From Isoetes taiwanensis (taxonomy: Eukaryota; Streptophyta; Lycopodiopsida; Isoetales; Isoetaceae), in assembly GCA_021234155.1 (NCBI GenBank), contig JAJEKV010000042.1, positions 2,787,257 to 2,851,256 on the forward strand: a DNA stretch of 64,000 bases. Reading direction: 5' to 3'. The position numbers and the translations under genes were made by a program. Each line of letters starts with the position of its first letter. Positions within the stretch are counted from its first letter, which is position 1. The notes under the pieces are model-generated. The model ran no database searches. It was given only the letters and a program-made list of their open reading frames with translations, and had not been told where the DNA came from. Below are positions 56,643 through 64,000 of the stretch, one piece after another.

Positions 56643-58991
56643 TTCCCCCTTCATGTAATCTTTCCTATAATTATACTGTACTGCATCTCTTAGAATCTTA
56701 AATCTGCCAAGTGGTAAGGCTTTTGTTAGAAGATCTGCCATTTGATTGACTGTACTAACATATGCAAGATGTACCAGTTTTCTTTCAACCATATCTCGAA
56801 TAAAATGAACTTCCATTTCTATATGCTTGCATCTTTCATGCAACACAGGATTTCTGGACATGGCTATGCAGCTTGTGCTATCACAGAAAATTATTGTAGG
56901 TTCTGTTTGTTCTAGCCCTAACTCAGCAAGTAGTCTTCTTTCCCATACCACCTCTTTAGTAAGTAAAGTTGCAGCATTATATTCTGCTTCTGCACTGGAC
57001 AGGGCTATACTTCCTTGTTTTTTGCATTTCCAAGCTACAGGGGCACCTCCTAGCAAAACCACATAACCTGATGTCGATTTCCTTTGGTCTAAGTCACCTG
57101 CCCAGTCAGAGTCACAATAGGCTTTTAATTTAAGCTCATTTGAGTTATACCTAATGCCAACATCTAGGGTACCCTTTAGATATCTCAGAATTCTTTTGGC
57201 AGCTGTCCAATGTTCCAAACCAGGGTTATTGTTGTACCTTCTCAACAAGTTTACTCCAAAAGCTATATCTGGTCTTGTGCAGTTTGCTACATAAGACAAA
57301 CAGCCAACCAGTGATCTATAAGGAACATTCTCCATTTGCTTTTTCTCTTTCTCTGATTTTGGAGACATATTAGCTGAGATCTTCTGCCCAGGTACTAAAG
57401 GAGTTTGTGCTATGTTGCAATCACTCATATTAAATTTCTTCAACATATTTAGAATATGAGTTTGCTGGCTCAATGTTAGCAGCTTATTTTCTCTGTCCCT
57501 GTATACTTCAATGCCAAGAAACCTCTTAAGTTCACCTAAATCCGTCATTTGGAAACGTTTATTGAGCAGATGTTTGCATTGTGCCAAGATATTTTTGTCA
57601 TTTGCAACCATGATATTGTCATCAACATAAAGAGCTATAATACACCACTGCTTCCCATCATTATATCTATACAAATTCCCATCACATTTTAACTTTTCAA
57701 AGCCTTGTTCTAGAAGATAATTATCCATGCATTTGTACCACTCCCTTGGTGCTTGTTTCAATCCATAAACTGCCCTGTTCAATTTCCACACTTTCCCTTT
57801 TTCTTCCTCAAATCCTGGAGCAGGTTTCAAATAGATTTCTTCCTCAAGTTTTGCATTAAGAAACGCTGTGCTTACATCCATGTGATGAATTTCCATGTCA
57901 CACGAGTTTGCAATGGCTAATAGCATTCTCAAACTATTAATTTTGACCAATGGTGAGAATGTTTCATCAAAATCTAATCCTTTTTTCTGAGTGAAACCTT
58001 GTGCCACAAGCCTTGCCTTAAATTTCTTTGATTTTCCATCAATCCCTGGCTTTATTCTGAAAATCCATTTATTGCCAACAACATTTTTACCAGGTGGCTT
58101 GTCAACTACAGTATAGGTCTTTGTCCTTTTGAAAGATTGCATCTCATTATTCATAGCTTCCCTCCAGTTTTCAGAATCATTACTTCCAATAGCTTCTTCA
58201 AAATTACTTGGCAACTTGTCAGTTTCTAAGACAAGAATATCAAATATAGAATGGATTTCACCTTTGCTGCCATGATGCCTTTTACTTCTACCTTCTTCTG
58301 TTCTCCCATGCAACTCAAGTTGAAGTTTGCTTTCGTCAGCCAAGATTTGTGCTTCAGTCCTTCTGGCTTTCCTTTTTGGTCTTGCCATGGGTATAACAGG
58401 TTCAGATTCTGCCATAGTTACAGCAGGTTCAACAGGTTCAGCAGGTTCAGGTTCTGCTATCTCAGCCTCAGGTAGTGCAGATTCAACTGCAGGTTCATAC
58501 TCTGAAAGACTCTCAGTATCTTGTGGTTCCCTTGTACCTTCATCTCCATCTTCATTATCACTGTCAAGAATTCCTCTTGTATCCTGCATTCCAACTTCAG
58601 TCTGAGCAGTATGCTCAACTGTTTCTTTCACATCAGTATTTGTTTGACTAGCCTTCAAATTATTATCATCATTAATATTGGGAATTGCTCGATAGAACTT
58701 GTTTTCATTGAACACTACATCTCTACTAATCAGGATTTTTCTATGAGCAGGATCATATAATCTGTAAGCTTTTGAATGCAAGTCATAGCCCACCATATAT
58801 GCAATACATGCTCGATCATCAAGTTTTTTTCTAGTTTCTTCAGGAGTGTGAACAAAGCCTAAACAACCAAATGATCTCAAATGTTCATAAACAGGAATTT
58901 TACCTGACCACATCATTTCAGGTACTGTGCCTTTTGTACTTACAGAGGGTAATATGTTTTGAATAAGAACTGCTGCTTTCAAAGCTTCACT
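56637..58991 (-). CDS. Copia B pol, C-terminal part (IN end, RT, RNase H)
   Basis: In the same frame as the gag-protease-integrase part, after one TAG. It contains the integrase end (GCLGFVHTPEETRKKLDDRA), an Asp/Glu/Pro-rich linker with EPAEPVEPAV repeats, the RT (AQGFTQKKGLDFDETFSPLV, HHMDVSTAFLNAKLEEEIYL, catalytic ALYVDDNIMV near 57,610), MTDLGELKRFLGIEV, YRSLVGCLSY, and RNase H (YCDSDWAGDLDQRKSTSGYV, SSAEAEYNAATLLTKE). It ends LADLLTKALPLGRF and MKGEC. About 785 codons without a lesion. The first ATG-like codon is at 58,982 but translation would normally come through from upstream. Confidence 0.95.
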   Translation of the reverse strand, partial: SEALKAAVLIQNILPSVSTKGTVPEMMWSGKIPVYEHLRSFGCLGFVHTPEETRKKLDDRACIAYMVGYDLHSKAYRLYDPAHRKILISRDVVFNENKFYRAIPNINDDNNLKASQTNTDVKETVEHTAQTEVGMQDTRGILDSDNEDGDEGTREPQDTESLSEYEPAVESALPEAEIAEPEPAEPVEPAVTMAESEPVIPMARPKRKARRTEAQILADESKLQLELHGRTEEGRSKRHHGSKGEIHSIFDILVLETDKLPSNFEEAIGSNDSENWREAMNNEMQSFKRTKTYTVVDKPPGKNVVGNKWIFRIKPGIDGKSKKFKARLVAQGFTQKKGLDFDETFSPLVKINSLRMLLAIANSCDMEIHHMDVSTAFLNAKLEEEIYLKPAPGFEEEKGKVWKLNRAVYGLKQAPREWYKCMDNYLLEQGFEKLKCDGNLYRYNDGKQWCIIALYVDDNIMVANDKNILAQCKHLLNKRFQMTDLGELKRFLGIEVYRDRENKLLTLSQQTHILNMLKKFNMSDCNIAQTPLVPGQKISANMSPKSEKEKKQMENVPYRSLVGCLSYVANCTRPDIAFGVNLLRRYNNNPGLEHWTAAKRILRYLKGTLDVGIRYNSNELKLKAYCDSDWAGDLDQRKSTSGYVVLLGGAPVAWKCKKQGSIALSSAEAEYNAATLLTKEVVWERRLLAELGLEQTEPTIIFCDSTSCIAMSRNPVLHERCKHIEMEVHFIRDMVERKLVHLAYVSTVNQMADLLTKALPLGRFKILRDAVQYNYRKDYMKGEC
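56643..56653 (-). promoter_or_regulatory. Polypurine tract of copia B
   Basis: The coding strand reads GAAGGGGGAA directly before TGTTAG of the 3' LTR, the expected place for plus-strand priming. Confidence 0.85.
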
Positions 58992-60995
58992 CTAGAGAAA
59001 ATTTGGTAAGCCTGAGTATTTCAACATTGAACGAACAGCATTGAGTAGAGTCCTATTTTTCCTCTCAGCTACTCCATTTTGTTGGGGAGAATATCTGCAA
59101 GTCAACTGTCTTTTAATACCACGGTTAGCACAATACCATTTAAATTCCTTTGATAAATATTCTCCCCCTCTGTCTGATCTTATACATTTAACTTTCCTTT
59201 CAGTTTCTAGCTCTACTTCAGCTATAAATAATTTCAAGACTTCAAAAGCTTGACTTTTCTTCTTTAGCAGATAACATCTTGTCCTTCTGCTAAAATCATC
59301 TATGAAGGTCATAAAATATCTATGTCCTTCTATTCCTGTGATATTAATAGGTCCACATAGATCAATGTGTATCAGATCTAAAATTCCTTTAGCTCTTTTA
59401 CCCTTTGCTTTAAATGCAAGTCTTGATTGCTTACCAAGTTGGCAGCCTGCACATAGCAGATTTCCATCATCTTTTGCTGTTATAAACTTGTTTTTAATAA
59501 GCAAATCGATATTGGCATAATGGGTATGGCATAATCTATTGTGCCAAGTTGTCTTTGATGGATACTCAACAAGATTGAGAGACAAGATATGATCTTTGTC
59601 AAAGCCAAACAAATTTCCTACTCTCCTTCCAATGAACTTCAAAATATTATGAAGAAATATTTTGCATTCAAGCTTTTCAAAAACAACTTTATACCCAAGA
59701 TCCACAAGTTGACAAACTGAGATTAAATTTCTCACAAGAGTTGGAACACACAAAACTTCTCTAAGCATCACACTTTTTCCATTTAAATCAAACAACTCTA
59801 ATATCCCAGAGTCTCTAATTTTCTGCACCCCACCATCTCCAAGCTGAACTTGACCATTTTCTTTCTTACATTCTTTTAATATCTCCACATCATGTACTAC
59901 TGATCTTTCTGCTCCTGAATCTATAATGAGAAACTTGTTATCATTTTTGTTAAAATCTTGAGAAACATTAAGTGCATGTATTACCTCGATGTCATCAGGA
60001 TTTTCTTTATTTGCCTCTTCCATGATATTCACACTGGTGTTTCTTCTAAATCTCCCCCTTCCCCTTTTAGAGTCCATTTGAGTTCTTCCTCGACCTCTCC
60101 CTCTTCCCCCAATACCCTTGGGACTTGGACAATTTGCAGACATGTGACCTTTACCATCACAATTAAAGCATCTAAATTGCTTACCTTCACTTGGACATTC
60201 ATTTTTGAGGTGTCCATATTGGTTGCAAGTATAGCAGGGCCCCAACTTATCTTTTGCAGAGCTGGAACTGCCTCCTCTTTTCTGCTTTCTTGCAAACAGC
60301 ACCTCTGGAGATTGATCATCATCTTGAATACCCCTGGACTGCTCAAATTCAGTACGAATAATTCTCAAAGCATGCTCCTTTGAAGTGGCTATATTTCTCA
60401 CTAATGTTGCAAGCTGAGTGTTGTGAGAAACAGCCCTAGACAATGCCAATATTTGGTATTGCTCACTTAAAACATTTCCAGCTCCTTCAAGATCTGCCAC
60501 AATTGAATCAAACTTCTCCAGAAAATCTGTTAGACCATCCTTATCAAATAATTTTAATTTCCTTAATTGCTTTTCCAACAAGTCTATTTGGGATGAACTC
60601 TTTACCTCATATTGACTTATAAGATACTGCCACATTTCATGTGGTTTTAACCCTCTTAATCTCAACTTAAGAGCAGTTCCTACCTTACTCAGAATTATCT
60701 GCTGAGCTTCCATAACTTTAGTATCATCTGCCACAGCAACAGTAGGAGTTGAAGATGCTCTAGGACCTTCTGGAGTTCCACTCCCTCCCCCTGGATTATT
60801 TGAGCTAGCCCCTGGACTTGCAGAGCTAGCAGAGCTAGCAGACCTAGTAACTCCAGCTTGATCACCACCTACAAGATGCCACAAATGCTCAAACTCCAAA
60901 ACAGATTTAATAGATTCCTTCCAAACTTGGAATCCAGTGTCTCCCTTAAACACTTCAATTTGATTTAACAAATTCACTGCAAATCTAGTAGACAT
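58992..60995 (-). CDS. Copia B gag, protease and integrase core (ends at an in-frame TAG)
   Basis: Starts ATG TCT ACT AGA (MSTRFAVNLL), shortly after the PBS. Gag: VWKESIKSVLEFEHLWHLVGG at the N-terminus, then a Ser/Gly/Pro-rich linker and the UBN2-like body (LRLRGLKPHEMWQYLISQYE). Two CCHC zinc knuckles follow near residues 253-288 (CYTCNQYGHLKNEC and CFNCDGKGHMSANC), then an RG-rich stretch. Protease has DSGA near residue 358. Integrase has an HHCC finger (HNRLCH...CAGCQLGK) and D,D,E in IHIDLCG, RSDRGGEY and VAERKNRT (about 543, 608, 643). The stop at 58,992 falls in PNFL-stop-SEA, where relatives have Trp (FWAEA-type), so it is a single TGG-to-TAG change; suppression or mixed active copies would still allow mobilisation in trans. 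Confidence 0.95.
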   Translation of the reverse strand: MSTRFAVNLLNQIEVFKGDTGFQVWKESIKSVLEFEHLWHLVGGDQAGVTRSASSASSASPGASSNNPGGGSGTPEGPRASSTPTVAVADDTKVMEAQQIILSKVGTALKLRLRGLKPHEMWQYLISQYEVKSSSQIDLLEKQLRKLKLFDKDGLTDFLEKFDSIVADLEGAGNVLSEQYQILALSRAVSHNTQLATLVRNIATSKEHALRIIRTEFEQSRGIQDDDQSPEVLFARKQKRGGSSSSAKDKLGPCYTCNQYGHLKNECPSEGKQFRCFNCDGKGHMSANCPSPKGIGGRGRGRGRTQMDSKRGRGRFRRNTSVNIMEEANKENPDDIEVIHALNVSQDFNKNDNKFLIIDSGAERSVVHDVEILKECKKENGQVQLGDGGVQKIRDSGILELFDLNGKSVMLREVLCVPTLVRNLISVCQLVDLGYKVVFEKLECKIFLHNILKFIGRRVGNLFGFDKDHILSLNLVEYPSKTTWHNRLCHTHYANIDLLIKNKFITAKDDGNLLCAGCQLGKQSRLAFKAKGKRAKGILDLIHIDLCGPINITGIEGHRYFMTFIDDFSRRTRCYLLKKKSQAFEVLKLFIAEVELETERKVKCIRSDRGGEYLSKEFKWYCANRGIKRQLTCRYSPQQNGVAERKNRTLLNAVRSMLKYSGLPNFL

Positions 60996-61014
60996 TATGC
61001 CTTAAGTCAACTTA

Positions 61015-61026
61015 GCTCTGATACCA
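61015..61026 (-). promoter_or_regulatory. Initiator tRNA-Met primer binding site of copia B
   Basis: The coding strand reads TGGTATCAGAGC, the standard plant copia PBS, 1-2 bases after the 5' LTR edge (TTATCAT). Confidence 0.95.
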
Positions 61027-61027
61027 A

Positions 61028-61668
61028 TGATAAAATATGAAATGTCTACTAGCAATATTTGGAAATCTCACAACTTCAAATTCAATAACTTTCCTGGTGC
61101 TACAAGCCTACTACAAATACTTCTTGAGGTTTTTGCATTGAAACAAGAGAGCCAAATTGTGGTCTCTAATCTCTTGATCAACTTAAACCCCTATACCTTA
61201 TTTATTTACAACCATTGGAATAAATCATAGTCATAAACAATTGAGTTACTGTAGCAGAGTGATCGAAGAAAACACTGTAGCATGCCGGATCTACTTAATC
61301 CATTGATTCACACTCAACGCCAGGAAGTATATCTCTGCAATGAATTCTTCTTGGCTTTAAACATGGATCCCCAGTCGTTTAGGCATAGGATAAGAATTCC
61401 TAACTGGGAATTTGTGTTCTTCGAATTATCCCACAGGCTCAACTGTTTTTCGTCAACATATTCAAGGGTTCCATGGTATATCGACATTTAAACCATTGAG
61501 CCTTATATTTAAATCATTGAAACCATTGAATATCATTTACCCTAAGTAACCATTGCAACTCCAACCAAGGTTTCAAGTGATTAACATACCATATGGCAAC
61601 TGGGTTTCAGTCTTCAGTCTCTGCATTCAAACATCACGAAAGATATACATGAGAGTTAACTTCTAACA
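61028..61668 (-). repeat. 5' LTR of copia B
   Basis: Same length as the 3' LTR and differing at about nine positions, including 61,083, 61,120, 61,373-61,375 and 61,637. Confidence 0.95.
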
Positions 61669-61789
61669 TATAGGACCCAAACAAAAAGAGGGCAGCAAGC
61701 GTATTACTGACAGGATTAAAAAACCCCCGCCCTGAAGGGTTTTCGAGGGAAAAACCTTAGCAGTAATAAGCATGCTGACACACTGTACA

Positions 61790-62110
61790 ATGGCATAAGA
61801 CAGTTCAATATTGTCCCGTAGAACACAAACGAATCCGTGCATCCATAACCTCCTGGAGGTATGACCCCAACAATCCCACTGATGCCGTAGTCAGTAACTG
61901 ATGCAACGGCTGGCCAGGCACTAGTAATCGAATATATCGCTCTCGGATATGGGCAAATGCTGGGCAGATCTGGAGGGCATGACATTCATCCTCAATCGCG
62001 CCCTGCTGACAACACTGGCAAAGCCTTTGCTCTCGTGGTTCCCGAGCCCAACGCCCTGTTTCAATGCGGAGGCGATGTGCACCCGTGCGACTGAGTAAAA
62101 CAACAAATAC
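61790..62110 (-). pseudogene. LINE ORF2 C-terminal zinc-knuckle fragment
   Basis: The minus-strand frame reads LLSRTGAHRLRIETGRWARE, then REQRLCQCCQQGAIEDECHA, LQICPAFAHIRERY and a stop near 61,793. The pattern R.C..C....EDE.H.L..CP.F...R after RTG.H.L.IE.GRW is the 3' end of non-LTR retrotransposon ORF2. It lies within the material nested in copia A, beside copia B. Only this tail is present; no RT or poly-A tail was seen. Confidence 0.7.
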
Positions 62111-62892
62111 AACCCCGGGTTAGACCACCTGATATATAAGATAATTGTGTGTGTTAGGAGCCATCCACGAGCCAAGAGTCAGCAAGCTATAAAGTTGGAC
62201 TAGAAATATAAGAGCACAATATTGAAAATTGAAGAGATGATCCATGAGGATCCTCGGAAGCCACGGGGCTACGCCCAGATAGGAAAATATAGGCTCGACC
62301 CAGGGGGGCTTTCCTTTGGTGCCCTCCAAAAGCACCACGTGCTACACTGGAAAAAATGCACAAGCCCATCCGCCAACATTGAACGAAAAGTAAAACCCAT
62401 ATAGTAGAGTAAGAGTTGGGAGGGGGAGAACTCCGTACAACAACAAAATTCAGCTCAGAGGAAACGCCGATGAGGAATGCAGGAAGACACAAGGCTTTTA
62501 TGGGAGAAAGGGCCAAAGAAAGCTTGTGCTATAGCAGGCTTGTGCCAAAGAAAGCTTGGGTCCAAAAAGAGAGCTGGCGCTAAAACTGGCGTCCCTATCC
62601 CTAGAATGATGGTTCTCTTTTATATAAGAAGAGAAGCATTCTAGGGAAAGGTCCTTATGCACAAATATCATCATCCGACACAAAGAGGAACCTCCCTCAA
62701 ACTTCCATCATAGATTGAGACCACGAGAGACTGTAAGGCGCAACTCGATGCCAGGAAAAAATGTAACAATCATGAGACGAGGCAAGATGCCAATGCAAAT
62801 AGAGGGGAAGAGGCCCAAGAACCCCGGGACAACTGGACTGCATAAGGCAAAGAAGGCATGAAAATCGAACACAAACAACAACTATGGCCGCC
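62111..62892. other. Unassigned nested insertion sequence
   Basis: No protein motif was recognised in either strand. The phrase TTCTAGGGAAAGGTCCTTATG near 62,640 repeats the one at 55,811. It ends at the resumption of copia A integrase. Probably the 5' remainder of the element inserted in copia A. Confidence 0.45.
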
Positions 62893-63066
62893 ACCATAAC
62901 CAGTAAGAAAGCATTTCACTGATCTGTCATCAAGCTTTCTTCTAAGTTCTTTTGGAACATGTACATATGCCATATAACCGAATCTTCTAAACATATCATA
63001 TGAGGGTAAGTGTCCATTCCACATCTCTTCAGATGTCTTGGGTAAAAGCACGCTGTCGTGTATCAA
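62893..63066 (-). pseudogene. Copia element A: integrase C-terminal fragment
   Basis: The complement encodes LLPKTSEEMWNGHLPSYDMF, RRFGYMAYVHVPKELRRKLD and RSVKCFLTGY, the standard copia segment between integrase core and RT. It stops at TGYGG where inserted sequence begins (about 62,892) and is cut at about 63,066 on the other side. It is the upstream half of the remnant at 54.2-55.8 kb. Confidence 0.85.
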
Positions 63067-63166
63067 AAACGCTCATTTTGACGCCACATTTTGGCACCAC
63101 CTTTGTGGTAGAATCGGGTGGTGCATACCGAAGCGGAGATTGCGGAAGTGCGAATTAATGAGCGTC
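63067..63166. repeat. Short element with inverted ends AACGCTCATT
   Basis: AACGCTCATTTTGACG at 63,068 and the complement of AATGAGCGTCGG near 63,154 bound a 95-bp stretch. It may be a tiny MITE or a cruciform-forming promoter segment. Confidence 0.4.
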
Positions 63167-63278
63167 GGTTATTTTGAATTTTATGCCACGTCATTGTCCA
63201 CCTTTTTGAATTAAGAAATAATCACCTCTTCTTCTGTTTTTTTGCCGCTTCTTGCCGATTGAACCCTAATGGAGTCAG

Positions 63279-64000
63279 AATTGTACGCCACTGGTTACAC
63301 GATGAAATCTCTCCTCAAACAAGAGTGCCCCATGAAGAACTAAAGAAGCTTTGGGGTGACAGAGTTCCAAATAAATCTGGCTACAGGTATTTTCCCCCAA
63401 ATGTTTTGTTCAAACTGAAAAATTAAGGCATATATTTTCTTGTACAGGTTGAAGAATCTGAGCAATGAACAATACAAAGAGTTCATGCAAATTTACAAAA
63501 GAATTACAGGGAAACCACATACATGGGGTGGAATGGCTCCTGGAACCTGGGCAGTGGCTTATTATCTGCATATAAAGGGGGAGGCTGTTAATTGGAAGAG
63601 CTTTTCGGATTATTATAAAACTCCCGATGAGAAAGCAGAGGCCAGTTCTTCTAGACCCAGGCAAATCCAACCTGACGAGGAGGAAAATAGTAAAAGTGAC
63701 AGGGATGATGAAGATGATAGGGAAAAAAACAAATCAGGTTCCTCTAGACCACACATTCAATCTGAACTCACAATCAAAACAGAAAAGCAGAGCAATGTTC
63801 TGAGACCAAAACATGCCATTGCAGGTATGTTCAATTATTAGTTGTGTTACAACAGAAAAAAATCTCAAGCTTGACCTAGATTGTTTCTATCAACACAGAA
63901 AAGGTAACATCAAATCCACTTCAAGAATCAGGTATGTCTACTACCATTTTGCATCATGTTGGCTGTATTGTCATGTTGTGTCTCTATGATGCCATCTGTG
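63279..64000 (+). CDS. Unrecognised spliced gene, 5' part (runs off the window)
   Basis: Three exons keep one open frame. The first (about 63,279-63,386) encodes IVRHWLHDEISPQTRVPHEE and ends CTACAG|GTATTT. The second (63,448-63,824) encodes LKNLSNEQYKEFMQIYKRIT, then PHTWGGMAPGTWAVAYYLH, then a Ser/Glu/Asp-rich nuclear-type tail, and ends GCAG|GTATGT. The third (63,899-63,931) ends AATCAG|GTATGT. Introns of 61 and 74 bp are GT-AG, in phases 2 and 1. The first exon has a polypyrimidine tract and AG (63,278) before it. Alternatively the ATG at 63,269 in ACCCTAATGG is a leader start that gives only 24 codons. No family recognised; intact frames and consensus sites make it more gene-like than anything else here. 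Confidence 0.55.

Larger units (their letters stand above)
56002..61668 (-). mobile_element. Ty1/copia element B, nearly intact
   Basis: Two 641-bp LTRs (56,002-56,642; 61,028-61,668) bound a gag-pol frame with PPT and tRNA-Met PBS. Domain order gag-PR-IN-RT-RH is copia. I count about nine differences between the LTRs (roughly 98.6% identity), so insertion is recent. Flanks are CATAG on the left and TAGGA on the right: no clean 5-bp duplication unless the last CA of the right LTR overlaps a CATAG. One TAG at 58,992 interrupts the frame. Confidence 0.95.

Noticed and set aside
56002-61668. Clean 5-bp target duplication for copia B
   Set aside because: Flanks CATAG and TAGGA do not match; only TAG is shared, unless the LTR end overlaps the duplication.

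Overview
The window looks like transposon-dense heterochromatin of a land plant with a large genome. Supporting signs are GT-AG introns, AAACCCTA-type leader motifs, Ty1/copia elements primed by initiator tRNA-Met, Ty3/gypsy and CACTA elements, and almost no recognisable housekeeping gene. The DUF7869-type gene and the multi-exon Penelope-like element make me favour a non-seed plant such as a fern, lycophyte or bryophyte, but that is inference. There is no sign of a bacterial, organellar or viral genome.

Layout. 1-2.5 kb: broken Ty3/gypsy pol (+). 3.2-7.2 kb: damaged multi-exon minus-strand gene with a ParB-like segment, in a zone (3.2-9.1 kb) holding about 16 copies of a palindromic motif around CACGCCWGGCGTG. 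7.8-8.1 kb: one exon resembling DUF8039. 8.8-9.2 kb: long foldback. 9.4-9.9 kb: possible small secreted acidic/basic protein. 10.4-13.3 kb: DUF7869-type gene with two 1-nt frameshifts. 13.5-14.0 kb: gypsy RNase H fragment joined to a copia gag/PBS/LTR fragment.

14,576-43,646 is bounded by CACTACAA inverted ends, ACGTCGTT-rich subterminal arrays and a 3-bp AAG duplication. A paralogous empty site lies at about 49,083. It therefore looks like one 29-kb CACTA-type insertion without visible transposase. Its cargo is a tRNA-headed SINE, very long (TA)n tracts, four GAATCT-minisatellite units in an inverted arrangement, an 11.7-kb Penelope-like retroelement (minus strand) with 3.84-kb direct repeats, and a 1.12-kb satellite array.

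43.6-53.8 kb: tandem duplication of about 5 kb; each copy carries a long-armed foldback MITE and degenerate B-box-containing repeats. 54.2-63.1 kb: an old copia (element A, minus) split by nested insertions, including a LINE 3' fragment and a young, nearly intact copia (element B) with 641-bp LTRs, PPT, PBS and one in-frame stop. 63.3-64.0 kb: the start of an unrecognised spliced plus-strand gene that leaves the window.

Many frameshifts sit in homopolymers, and the two near-identical 3.84-kb repeats differ in tight clusters, so some lesions may be assembly errors rather than mutations.
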